A DNA stretch of 64,000 bases from an uncultured Nioella sp. (GTDB lineage: Bacteria; Pseudomonadota; Alphaproteobacteria; Rhodobacterales; Rhodobacteraceae): contig CANMJH010000001.1 in NCBI GenBank assembly GCA_947498125.1, forward strand, positions 1,178,001 through 1,242,000. Reading direction: 5' to 3'. Shown here in pieces: positions 45,778-54,131 of the stretch; positions within the stretch are counted from its first letter, which is position 1; every line of letters starts with the position of its first letter. The position numbers were made by a program, and so were the translations under genes. The notes under the pieces were generated by a model that worked only from the letters and a program-made list of their open reading frames with translations, was not told the DNA's origin and did not search any database.

Positions 45778-46299
45778 TTATCTGGTCCAATGCGCCACGT
45801 CCGGCATCGGCTGTTTGGACGCCGGATCGGGTTGCAATATGTCGATTTTTAATCCGGCGACTTCACGAAACCCGCGCCGCATCACAGAGAGTTCCGACGC
45901 GCGGTGATGCAGGGCCACCAGCTCAACCAAACCTCCCTTTGCATCCAGCGTAAAGAATTGCGTGAATCTATCGGCGTCTTTACCGCGATCAGGGACGGCC
46001 AAAAACTCGCCCAATGGGTGATGTGGCCGCAACGGAATGCGGCGCGCGCCGAAAAAGGTAGGAATGAAGAAAGCGTCAGGGCGTATGACAAGCATTGGCT
46101 GACGACCCGCATTGATCATGCCGTAACCGACAAGACAGGCAAGCCCCATCCCAAAGAAAGCAAGAGCGCGCAGCATCCTATCAACGCCGCCGCCAAAGAC
46201 CAGCACAAACCCCACGCCGGTTAGCGCCGCCAGTACAATCGCAACGCCCATACCCATAACGATCGGGCCATCTGGTCGTTTAAACTCGGCATCTTGCAT
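45778..46299 (-). CDS. Two-helix membrane protein of unknown function
   Basis: From ATG at 46299 (GAGGAAGCT upstream) the protein has 173 residues. Two membrane helices lie near the N-terminus (about 13-35, IVMGMGVAIVLAALTGVGFV, and 42-62, LRALAFFGMGLACLVGYGMI). The cytoplasmic or periplasmic part has a PH-like or photosystem-associated pattern (VIRPDAFFIPTFFGARRIPL, DRFTQFFTLDAKGG). I do not recognise the family with confidence. It is co-oriented with the MAPEG gene, 23 bases downstream of it. Confidence 0.65.
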   Translation of the reverse strand: MQDAEFKRPDGPIVMGMGVAIVLAALTGVGFVLVFGGGVDRMLRALAFFGMGLACLVGYGMINAGRQPMLVIRPDAFFIPTFFGARRIPLRPHHPLGEFLAVPDRGKDADRFTQFFTLDAKGGLVELVALHHRASELSVMRRGFREVAGLKIDILQPDPASKQPMPDVAHWTR

Positions 46300-46322
46300 A
46301 GCTTCCTCGGAATTTGTTGTAT

Positions 46323-46706
46323 TTAGAACAGCGCCAGCCCCGCGCCCACGACGGCAAGGGCCATTAAAGCCGCAATGGGAAGTAGCGTCAGCATGAAACC
46401 TGTTCCACGTGTCGCAGGATCCTTTACATATGCTCGCCAGTACATGGTTCGGCCAACAAGGTAGATTGCTCCGATTGGGGCAATCAGCCAGACGGGCCAA
46501 TATTTGCCAGTAATCAATAGGACCGGCAAAAACGCGACTAAGCATTCCAGCGTGTTCATTTGCACCCGGTACATGCGTTCGAACCCGTCATGGCCGGTCA
46601 TGGCGGGCGCTTTCAACCCACTGTCGCGGCGCTGCGCCCCAACGTTGTAACCAAAAAAGAGAAACTGAAAAACGGCCAGAAGCGCGATAAGTTCGATCAT
46701 GGGCAT
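46323..46706 (-). CDS. MAPEG family membrane protein
   Basis: The 127-residue protein has four membrane helices and MAPEG motifs: FGYNVGAQRRDSGLKAPAMT, then RMYRVQMNTLECLVAFLP and the RTMYWRAYVKDP segment. Bacterial MAPEG proteins are related to microsomal glutathione transferases. The gene is followed closely by the unknown two-helix protein, likely in one transcript. Confidence 0.85.
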   Translation of the reverse strand: MPMIELIALLAVFQFLFFGYNVGAQRRDSGLKAPAMTGHDGFERMYRVQMNTLECLVAFLPVLLITGKYWPVWLIAPIGAIYLVGRTMYWRAYVKDPATRGTGFMLTLLPIAALMALAVVGAGLALF

Positions 46707-47142
46707 GCGGGTTTACCTTACTGAATTTGGGAAAAAATGACGCCAGAAATCTGACCTTAACACATGGTGAACTGGCGGAAATGACTGACAAACGCAAGCA
46801 ACCCTTGAGGCTAAGAAACACAACGGCTCTGACGCGGCGCGATCTCTTGGGGGCGGCATCGCGTTTACATCCGGGGGCTTCCATGCGGAACAAAATAGCG
46901 CGCGGCAACCCCGAAAATGACCGCCAACAGGGAGACCGGAATTCAGGTTTCCCAACTTTTTTGAACAGCTGGCGCGAATTGACAAATCCTGCGGGCATGG
47001 CTTAGCCATAGGTCATCCAGATAAGGAGAGTGCGACGTGATCAAGCGCAACGGCTAAGACCGCATTTCGCTGACAGATTTTAGGGGCGCAGGCTGTTCGC
47101 CTGCTACCCTCTTTGCTCATATCGCTTCTCGAAAGATCCAAA
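46707..47142. other. 436-bp region without a recognisable gene
   Basis: The region between the MAPEG gene and an SDR gene has open frames on both strands, but none matches a family I know. On the plus strand a strong AAGGAG (47023-47028) precedes GTG at 47037, which opens a frame of only six codons (MIKRNG, stop 47055-47057). The reverse strand between about 46760 and 47010 has frames rich in Cys, Arg and Pro, unlike its neighbours. A decayed gene or an unrecognised RNA is possible. Confidence 0.4.
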
Positions 47143-47922
47143 ATGACTAACCTCACAGGAAAAATCTGCGTCGTAACTGGCGCGGCCCGCGGCATTGGCG
47201 CAGCAATTGCAACCCGATTTCGTGAAGATGGCGCACAGGTCATCGCGACGGATAAGAACAGCGCTGGCGTGAAACGCTTTGCTGAAAATCTGGGTTGTGG
47301 CTTCGCGACCTTGGATGTGCGCAACGAGGCGGATTGGAACGTTTTTGCCGAAACACATCCACAGATTGATGTGATGGTGAACAACGCAGGCGTCACCGGG
47401 TTTGAGGACGCCGCCCGCCCGCATGATCCCGAACATGCCAGCCTTGCCGATTGGCGTGCGGTCCATGCGGTCAACCTTGATGGAACGTTTCTGGGGTGCC
47501 GTTATGCGATTGGAGCGATGCGGGCCAAAGGTCTAGGGTCGATTATCAATATTTCGTCCCGCTCTGGTCTTGTAGGCGTTCCGGGGGCGTCGGCTTATGC
47601 CTCCTCTAAAGCTGCCATTCGCAATCACAGCAAGTCGGTAGCGCTCTATTGCGCTGAACAAGGTTTAGCGATCCGCTGCAATTCTCTGCATCCCGGCGCG
47701 ATCCTGACCCCGATATGGGAGCCGATGATCGGGGATGGCCCGGACCGGGACGCGCGAATGGCCGACTTGGTACAAGATACCCCCCTGAAACGCTTTGGGC
47801 GCGCCAATGAGGTTGCGGCTCTGGTGGCCTTTCTGGCGTCTGATGAAGCTGCCTATATCACCGGCGCCGAACTGAGCATTGATGGCGGGTTGATGGCCGG
47901 AACGGCAGCGCGGCCCGGCTAA
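47143..47922 (+). CDS. Short-chain dehydrogenase/reductase
   Basis: From ATG at 47143 the protein has 259 residues. It is a classical SDR: nucleotide motif [23 protein letters not shown], catalytic Ser in NISSRSG, and Tyr-Lys in [10 protein letters not shown]. The C-terminus ends with the usual [17 protein letters not shown]. Classical SDRs oxidise or reduce hydroxyl and keto groups with NAD(P). The substrate is unknown; a second SDR at 52230 is not closely similar. A 14-bp terminator stem follows the stop. Confidence 0.88.
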   Translation: MTNLTGKICVVTGAARGIGAAIATRFREDGAQVIATDKNSAGVKRFAENLGCGFATLDVRNEADWNVFAETHPQIDVMVNNAGVTGFEDAARPHDPEHASLADWRAVHAVNLDGTFLGCRYAIGAMRAKGLGSIINISSRSGLVGVPGASAYASSKAAIRNHSKSVALYCAEQGLAIRCNSLHPGAILTPIWEPMIGDGPDRDARMADLVQDTPLKRFGRANEVAALVAFLASDEAAYITGAELSIDGGLMAGTAARPG

Positions 47923-47927
47923 AACGA

Positions 47928-47961
47928 AAACCGCCCGGTCCATTTGCGGACCGGGCGGTTT
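47928..47961. terminator. Bidirectional terminator between SDR and degP
   Basis: A 14-bp perfect stem, AAACCGCCCGGTCC (47928-47941) with GGACCGGGCGGTTT (47948-47961), encloses the loop ATTTGC. It lies between convergent genes, and both ends of the stem are A/T-rich. Confidence 0.9.
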
Positions 47962-47985
47962 CAATCTGTTTGTGGCGGGTTGGCA

Positions 47986-49503
47986 TTACTCCTCGCCATC
48001 CTCATCAATAGGAAGGGCGACAAAGCGCGGCGTACCGTTCCGGCGGATCAGCAAAAGCACGCTTTTTTGTCCGGCTTCTTCGGCTTCAGCAACACGGGCG
48101 TTGAAATCCTCAAGCGAGGTGACGGGCAGCTGGCTGATCTCGGCGATGACATCGCCCGCCTGCAAACCGCGATCCGCCGCTTCGGACCCTTCAGTGACGT
48201 CCACGATATGCAAACCGCCTTCGACATCGCCCGCGTTCAGCTGCTCGCGCAACTCATCGGTCATTGGCGCAAGGCTGAGGCCCAGCATTTCTGAAAGCTC
48301 GGGCTCAGACTCGGGTGCCACAGTGTCAGGGAACGCCGTGCCCTGTTCGGTCTCGCGGCGCCCAAGTGTGACCAAAACCGTCTGCGTTTCGCCTTCTCGG
48401 AAGACAATCACACGGACCGTTTCACCAACACCACTTTGGCTGACGGTTTGAACAAGCATTCTGGTATCGGTAATTTCCACCCCGTCAAACGTGGTGATGA
48501 CATCGCCCACTTCGATCCCGGCATCTGCGGCAGGACCCGGCGGCACGTCTGTTACAACGGCGCCCGACGTGATCTCAAGGTTGAACCCTTCTGCAATCTC
48601 AGGGGTCAAGTTCTGGATGCGAACACCCAGCCAACCGCGGCGGGTTTCGCCAAATTCCTGAAGCTGATCAACAACGTTTGTCACGACATTCGAGGACATC
48701 GAGAAGCCAATCCCGATCGAGCCGCCATTGGGGCTGAGGATTGCCGTATTTACACCGACAACTTCGCCTTGCATGTTAAAAAGCGGGCCACCCGAGTTGC
48801 CTCGGTTGATCGCAGCATCAGTCTGGATGAAATCGTCAAACGAGCCGGACAAGGACCGTTCGCGCGCGGATACAATCCCGGCCGAGACCGAGAAGCCCTG
48901 ACCAAGCGGGTTCCCCACGGCCATAACCCAATCGCCAACACGCATCAGATCGCTATCGCCGAACGGCACAAAAGGCAGCGCCTCTTCTGGTTCAACTTTC
49001 AGCAGCGCGATATCGGTGTTGGGGTCGGTGCCGACGATGACCGCGGGCAGTTCAAAACCGCCGCGAAACTCGACCATGATCTCATCTGCGCTTTCGATGA
49101 CGTGGTTATTGGTGACGATATAGCCGTCCTCGGAAATCACAAAACCCGAACCAAGCGCGTTCGGGCGGCTGGAGGGCGGCTGATTTGGGCCGCCATCACG
49201 GTCAAGAAAGTCATTGAAGAAATCCTCAAGCGGCGAGCCCGGAGGGACCGCAGGCCCGGGGCGGGTCCCGCTTGCAACGAGGCTGGTTGTGGTAATGTTG
49301 ACGACGCTATCGCCAACTTCATCCACAAGATCCGCAAAACTAACGGGGCCGCCCACTTGGGCACGGCCCGGCAAGGCCTGCGAGATCAAAATGGCAAACG
49401 CCATCGCAAGGGTGAGGAAAAACGTAGTGGCCGGGATACCGGCGCTGCGGCTGCGTGTTGCAACGGCGGCCTTCGATCTAGGCATTGTGGTTTGGATGGT
49501 CAC
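47986..49503 (-). CDS. Do-family periplasmic serine endopeptidase (DegP/MucD-like)
   Basis: I chose GTG at 49503 because AGGAGGAAG precedes it (505 residues). A signal segment (FFLTLAMAFAILISQALPGR) follows a basic start. The trypsin-like triad is His in TNNHV, Asp in DPNTDIALLKV and Ser in RGNSGGPLFN. Two PDZ domains follow (GWLGVRIQNLTPEIAEGFNL; GGLHIVDVTEGSEAADRGLQ). DegP-type enzymes degrade or refold misfolded envelope proteins. In related genomes I expect hflK-hflC-DUF2065 directly upstream; here they are 3.5 kb away. Confidence 0.93.
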   Translation of the reverse strand: MTIQTTMPRSKAAVATRSRSAGIPATTFFLTLAMAFAILISQALPGRAQVGGPVSFADLVDEVGDSVVNITTTSLVASGTRPGPAVPPGSPLEDFFNDFLDRDGGPNQPPSSRPNALGSGFVISEDGYIVTNNHVIESADEIMVEFRGGFELPAVIVGTDPNTDIALLKVEPEEALPFVPFGDSDLMRVGDWVMAVGNPLGQGFSVSAGIVSARERSLSGSFDDFIQTDAAINRGNSGGPLFNMQGEVVGVNTAILSPNGGSIGIGFSMSSNVVTNVVDQLQEFGETRRGWLGVRIQNLTPEIAEGFNLEITSGAVVTDVPPGPAADAGIEVGDVITTFDGVEITDTRMLVQTVSQSGVGETVRVIVFREGETQTVLVTLGRRETEQGTAFPDTVAPESEPELSEMLGLSLAPMTDELREQLNAGDVEGGLHIVDVTEGSEAADRGLQAGDVIAEISQLPVTSLEDFNARVAEAEEAGQKSVLLLIRRNGTPRFVALPIDEDGEE

Positions 49504-49682
49504 GAAAAACTTCCTCCTGGCAAACCATATTTGGGCTGTCCCTGCCCTCTGTATCCTACAAGATATTTGGCCGGGCGCGCTGTCAATCAAGCTATCAATT
49601 TTTCACTGCGGTCACATGGGCGTGATTTCGCCTCTTTCGCCGTCAAAAATTAGCACTCAACCTCCTGAAACAATGTCTTTTT

Positions 49683-50570
49683 TCATGCGTCCCGGCTGGA
49701 CAAGACACCTGCCATGACAATCAGGGCTAATCCCAGACATGTGATCAAATCGGGCAGGTCGCCAAAGAAAACATAGCTCCAGACAACCGCAAAACCGACA
49801 TATGCAAAATCAAAGGGGCCGATAATTGCGGGCGGGGCCATTTGATAAGCGACAGCCGCGCCGACGCTGCCAATTAGGATCGCAAGCGCCATCAGCGCCA
49901 TAAGCCCCCAGTCCTGCCCTGTCATCGGCGCCCAACCTGCAGTGAGGAAGCTCTCGCCCTGCCCTGCAAAGAGCAGCCCCACGCCGCCCGCAACCAAGAA
50001 ACTGACATTTAGCGACAAGGCCAAGGTCAGGGGATGATCCCCCCGACATTTCGTGCGCGTCAAAACCATGGCGCCCGCGTAAAACATCGCGGCCACAAGT
50101 GGAAGGAATGCATAGAAATTCAGATCGCCGCCACTTGGCCTTAAAATCACGACGACGCCGATAAACCCGAGGGCGACGGCGCTCCACCCAAGCGGGCCAA
50201 CCTTATCGCCAGCAAAGACAAAGGCGAAAAGTGTGATGAATAGCGGGCCGGTATAGTAAATAGCGGCAGCGACGGACAGATCGATATGGGGCAACGCGGC
50301 ATAGTAGCTAACCCACATCGCCACCAACATAACCGAGCGGATAACGGCCCATCCAGCGTTGCGCGGCCAAAGCGGTTTGCCTGCGATTGCCATGCCAACC
50401 GAAAGCACAGGCACCACCAGCGCGGCCCGCAGCAGGAATATCTGCCAAAGGCCCCAACCACCGCTGCTGTCCTTTATGAGAGCATCCCCCAACGACAGGG
50501 CAAAGACCGTGAAGACGATTGTGCCAATGGCGATGGGGATATTATCGGATTTCGTGGACACAGCTGACAC
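49683..50570 (-). CDS. EamA/DMT family transporter
   Basis: The 295-residue protein has ten predicted membrane helices in two EamA repeats. The end of repeat one has DLSVAAAIYYTGPLFITLFA, and repeat two has APPAIIGPFDFAYVGFAVVW. Substrates of this branch are not predictable. It is divergent from the YqfO-like gene at 50625 and lies upstream of degP on the same strand with 180 bp between. Confidence 0.85.
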   Translation of the reverse strand: MSAVSTKSDNIPIAIGTIVFTVFALSLGDALIKDSSGGWGLWQIFLLRAALVVPVLSVGMAIAGKPLWPRNAGWAVIRSVMLVAMWVSYYAALPHIDLSVAAAIYYTGPLFITLFAFVFAGDKVGPLGWSAVALGFIGVVVILRPSGGDLNFYAFLPLVAAMFYAGAMVLTRTKCRGDHPLTLALSLNVSFLVAGGVGLLFAGQGESFLTAGWAPMTGQDWGLMALMALAILIGSVGAAVAYQMAPPAIIGPFDFAYVGFAVVWSYVFFGDLPDLITCLGLALIVMAGVLSSRDA

Positions 50571-50624
50571 CTTTTGGCCGACGCTTCTGGTAGACAGGCG
50601 TAAACAGAATGCGAGGGCCTGCCA

Positions 50625-51086
50625 ATGACCGATCTTTCAACCTACCGCGCTAAATCTGGCGCGTTCATTCCTGTGTGGACATTGGAAATTCAAACTCTGC
50701 CCGAAGACACGGACCGATTGCTGGATGCTGTCATGAAGGTCTACGCGCTCAGTTATGGCCGATACGAGCGAAACGCATCAATCTCGGCCCTAGGCCGCGA
50801 GACAGCGCAGCCGATGGAAGGGTCTACAACCACGACGCATGTCGCCGGGTTTCAGGCGGGCGCGACAGAAACCTATCCGATGGTTGAACTCAAAATCTCT
50901 ATCCCGCGGGATATTTCAATACTCGAGCGAGTGATGGACGCGTTGCACTATGCACATCACTACGAAGAGCCCGTGATTTTCCTGCGCGAAGATTGGGCCA
51001 GCCGGGCCGCATATGACCCCGAACGCGCGGATAATCCCAACCGCTGGTGGGCAAATGGCAAAGGATTGCCAGACCGGCTGGACTAA
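50625..51086 (+). CDS. YqfO/CutA-like domain protein
   Basis: The 153-residue protein resembles the YqfO insertion domain of NIF3 proteins, which shares the CutA fold. The pattern is VYALSYGRYERNASISALGR, a central QPMEGSTTTTHVAGF segment, and LERVMDALHYAHHYEEPVIF. The HHYEEP motif corresponds to the HPYEEP of that family. Here the domain stands alone with no NIF3 partner domain. It precedes a methyltransferase by 134 bp. The function is unknown; the match is from motif memory. Confidence 0.6.
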   Translation: MTDLSTYRAKSGAFIPVWTLEIQTLPEDTDRLLDAVMKVYALSYGRYERNASISALGRETAQPMEGSTTTTHVAGFQAGATETYPMVELKISIPRDISILERVMDALHYAHHYEEPVIFLREDWASRAAYDPERADNPNRWWANGKGLPDRLD

Positions 51087-51219
51087 AGACCACCCCTATA
51101 AAAATCGGCCAACTACGCAATCCGTAGTCGATTGCTACGCCCGGCGCAGTATCTGCGCGGGCCTGCATGCCTGTATCTGATGTTTCATCAAAACCGGGCA
51201 GATCGACGAAGGACACCCC

Positions 51220-52110
51220 ATGACAAAAATTGACTCACAATCCGTTTTCACGCCTCGCAAGGGGGCGAACACACCGCTTGTTGATTTCTGGATCGACGTG
51301 ATGGCCCCGAAGTTTCTAACCTACCGGCATGTTCTTGTAGAAGGACTGACCCATCACAGTGACGCGGTGATGCCATCCCTGCCCCTACACGCAGGCGATC
51401 ATGTGCTGGATGTTGGGTCTGGATTTGGTGACACGGCCCTTGCATTGGCCAAGCGCGTCGGGCCGATGGGACATGTTCTTGGCGTTGATTGCGTGCCCGG
51501 CTTTGTCGAATTGTCCAAGGCAGAGGCGGTAAAAAACGCAGCCGGCAACCTCAGCTTTCTTTGCGCTGACGCCGAAACGGATCTGCCGCAGGGGTCTTTC
51601 GACTATGTGTTTTCGCGGTTTGGAACCATGTTTTTTACAAACCCCGTGGCGGGTCTGCGCACTATGCGAAAGGCGTTGAAACCCGGCGGGCGTATGACCC
51701 ATGTTGTGTGGCGCGCCCGCGATGACAACCCATTTCTTGCAGCGGCGCGGGATGTTTTGCTGTCCCACCTTCCCGCACCTGATGCCAATGCGCAAACCTG
51801 CGGGCCCGGCCCATTTTCGATGGCGGACAAAGATGTCACGCGCGCGCAGATGGTGGCGGCAGGTTTTGAGGATATTCGCTTCCACCGCATTGATGCTAAA
51901 GTTTTGGTCGGACGCGATGTCGAAGAAGCGATTGCCTTTCAGCTTGCCCTTGGGCCAGCCGGAGAGATTTTCAGAACGACAGGGGATGAAGCCGAACGCA
52001 AAAGAGGCAAGATCATTGCGGATCTTCGTACGCTCTTTCAGGCCATTCCCATGGCCGAGGACGGGATTTGGATGGAAAGCTCATCTTGGGTCATCCACGC
52101 GCGTGGATGA
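51220..52110 (+). CDS. Class I SAM-dependent methyltransferase
   Basis: The 296-residue protein has the Rossmann-like methyltransferase core, with motif I VLDVGSGFGDTALALAKRVG, then a LGVDCVPG acidic strand end and FLCADAETDLPQGSFDYVFS. UbiE/type-11 methyltransferases share this layout. The methyl acceptor is unknown. It follows the YqfO-like gene and precedes an SDR gene by 119 bp on the same strand. Confidence 0.85.
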   Translation: MTKIDSQSVFTPRKGANTPLVDFWIDVMAPKFLTYRHVLVEGLTHHSDAVMPSLPLHAGDHVLDVGSGFGDTALALAKRVGPMGHVLGVDCVPGFVELSKAEAVKNAAGNLSFLCADAETDLPQGSFDYVFSRFGTMFFTNPVAGLRTMRKALKPGGRMTHVVWRARDDNPFLAAARDVLLSHLPAPDANAQTCGPGPFSMADKDVTRAQMVAAGFEDIRFHRIDAKVLVGRDVEEAIAFQLALGPAGEIFRTTGDEAERKRGKIIADLRTLFQAIPMAEDGIWMESSSWVIHARG

Positions 52111-52229
52111 AAAGCGCGCTCTGACCGGCAAAGCTCTTTCTGGTGGCCCGCCACAAACCGTGCTTTCATGTGCGTCTGAATAGCAGGGTCTCGCACGTCG
52201 GTGCGGGGCCTAGTTTAAAAGGAGCGCTC

Positions 52230-52982
52230 ATGCCCGAATTTGCCATTTATCCCAGCCTCAAAGGTAAAAGCGTGCTTGTGTCAGGCGGCGCACAGGGTAT
52301 CGGGGCCGAGATTGTTGCAGCCTTCGCCGCACAGGGGGCAAAGGTTGGGTTTCTGGATCTTGATGAAGACGCAAGCGCCAAGATGGCCGATACCCATGAC
52401 GGGGTCAGCTATGAGATTTGCGACCTTCGAGATGTGGAGGCGATGCAGGCAGCCTTAGCGCGGCTTATCGATCGTCTTGGTCCGGCCCATGTGCTGGTCA
52501 ATAACGCAGCTCGCGATGATCGCCATGACTGGCAAGACGTCACGCCGGACTATTGGGACGAACGCCAAGGCACCAATTTGCGCCATATGTTTTTTGCCAT
52601 CCAAGCGGTTGCACCAGGCATGATGGCCAATGGCGGTGGATCGATCATCAATATGGGCTCAAATTCGTGGTGGGAGGCCGGGGGCGGCTTTCCGGCCTAT
52701 GCCACGGCCAAAGCGGCCGTGCATGGGCTGACCCGGACGATGGCACGGGATTTGGGCGATCATCGCATCCGGGTAAACACGGTTGTGCCGGGCTGGATCA
52801 TGACTGAGCGTCAAAAGACCCTTTGGGCAACCCCGGAATCCTTGGACGCGCATCGTGCGCGGCAATGCCTGCCGGATTTAATTGACCCGGTTTACGTCGC
52901 GCGGATGGTGCTGTTTCTAGCCTCGGATGACGCGGCCATGTGCACGGCTTGTAATTATATGGTTGAAGCAGGCTCGATCTGA
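52230..52982 (+). CDS. Short-chain dehydrogenase/reductase
   Basis: From ATG at 52230 (AAAAGGAG upstream) the protein has 250 residues. Classical SDR motifs are VLVSGGAQGIGAEIV, VLVNNAARDDRHDW, INMGSNSWWEAGGGFPAY with Tyr-x-x-x-Lys (YATAKAAV), and the C-terminal TACNYMVEAGSI in place of the usual DGG ending. The NNAARD and NSWWEAGG segments suggest a sugar-acid or hydroxy-acid SDR, but this is a guess. Confidence 0.85.
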   Translation: MPEFAIYPSLKGKSVLVSGGAQGIGAEIVAAFAAQGAKVGFLDLDEDASAKMADTHDGVSYEICDLRDVEAMQAALARLIDRLGPAHVLVNNAARDDRHDWQDVTPDYWDERQGTNLRHMFFAIQAVAPGMMANGGGSIINMGSNSWWEAGGGFPAYATAKAAVHGLTRTMARDLGDHRIRVNTVVPGWIMTERQKTLWATPESLDAHRARQCLPDLIDPVYVARMVLFLASDDAAMCTACNYMVEAGSI

Positions 52983-53027
52983 CTGAAACGCGGCAAGCGT
53001 CGCCTTTTGGGCAATGCGTTGGTTAAA

Positions 53028-53234
53028 TTACAGCGCGCTACCGCCAAAAATCTCAGCGATGATCAGCAGGCCAACCCCGCAAATCAGCGCAATAAACCCA
53101 ACAGTGCGCAAGGTCTCATCACCCTCGCCCAGCATTCGGCGCATCAGATCCTTCATAAAGGAAGGGGCCAGCGCATAGGCCAGCCCCTCCAATATCAGTA
53201 CCATTCCCAAACCATAAAGGAGGGTGGCAAGCAT
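53028..53234 (-). CDS. DUF2065 small membrane protein
   Basis: The 68-residue protein has two membrane helices (LYGLGMVLILEGLAYALAPS and VGFIALICGVGLLIIAEIFG) and matches DUF2065. Its place directly after hflC (no gap) is the usual one for this family, so it probably acts with the HflKC complex. It ends the hflK-hflC-DUF2065 operon here. Confidence 0.9.
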   Translation of the reverse strand: MLATLLYGLGMVLILEGLAYALAPSFMKDLMRRMLGEGDETLRTVGFIALICGVGLLIIAEIFGGSAL

Positions 53235-54131
53235 TTATTCAGCCACTTGAGGCACGCCGACACCGTTTGGATCAGCGAAGAAGTTGAAGAACGCACTGTC
53301 AGGCGACAAGACCATCGAGGAATTGCTGCCTTCCAAGGCCCGCTCATAGGCTGTCATAGACCGGTAGAATTCAAAGAATTCAGGATCAGCGCCAAAGGCC
53401 TCGGCAAAGATCCGGTTCCGTTCTGCATCAGCTTCACCGCGGGTGATTTCAGCCAAGCGGTTCGCATCCGAAACAAGTTCGACCACGGTCCGGTCGGCTT
53501 GCGCGCGAACACGCTGCGCGGCTTCTTCACCACGTGCCCGTTCGTCGGTGGCTTCCCGCTGACGTTCCGCTTCCATCCGTTCAAAGGTGGCGCGCAAGTT
53601 TTGCCCCGGCAGAGCGGTTTCGGTCAGACGCACGTCAAGAACATCCAGACCCAGCTGCAACGCACGCTCGCGGGCTTGCTCGGTGATCCGGTCCATCAAG
53701 GCGGCCCGTTCATTGGACAAGATCGTGTTGGATGTCACACCTTCAGAACCCAGAACTTCGCGAATTTGCGGGTTCAGGATATCTTCCAGCAGCGCTTCTG
53801 CAGCCCGCAATCCACCAACACCAACGGCAAGGCGGAATTGCTGGGTATCGACGATGCGGTAGCGTGCAAAGGCGTCGACGACCAGACGACGATCATCCGA
53901 GGGTGTCACCTCGATCGGCGTCGTATCCAGCGACAGAATACGGTCATCATAATACACCACGTCCTGAATGAACGGGAGTTTGAAGTGAAGGCCCGGTTCG
54001 TTGATCACCTGACGGATCTGACCAAATTGCAGCACCAGCGCACGCTGGCGTTCGTTCACTACAAAGATCGAGCTAAGCAGCAAAGCGATCAGGACGACGA
54101 CGACGGGTATGATAAGTGTTGCGCGGCGCAT
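53235..54131 (-). CDS. hflC: Protease modulator HflC
   Basis: The 298-residue protein begins with one membrane helix (TLIIPVVVVLIALLLSSIFV), then an SPFH/band-7 domain (ALVLQFGQIRQVINEPGLHF). Its long helical region has the sequence VRLTETALPGQNLRATFERM. HflC with HflK forms a periplasmic vault around FtsH and restrains its proteolysis. The start overlaps hflK by one base. Confidence 0.95.
   Translation of the reverse strand: MRRATLIIPVVVVLIALLLSSIFVVNERQRALVLQFGQIRQVINEPGLHFKLPFIQDVVYYDDRILSLDTTPIEVTPSDDRRLVVDAFARYRIVDTQQFRLAVGVGGLRAAEALLEDILNPQIREVLGSEGVTSNTILSNERAALMDRITEQARERALQLGLDVLDVRLTETALPGQNLRATFERMEAERQREATDERARGEEAAQRVRAQADRTVVELVSDANRLAEITRGEADAERNRIFAEAFGADPEFFEFYRSMTAYERALEGSNSSMVLSPDSAFFNFFADPNGVGVPQVAE

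Noticed and set aside
48436-49653. 405-residue plus-strand open frame
   Set aside because: It is antisense to degP, whose protein sequence is clearly conserved, and its composition is that of a GC-rich shadow frame.
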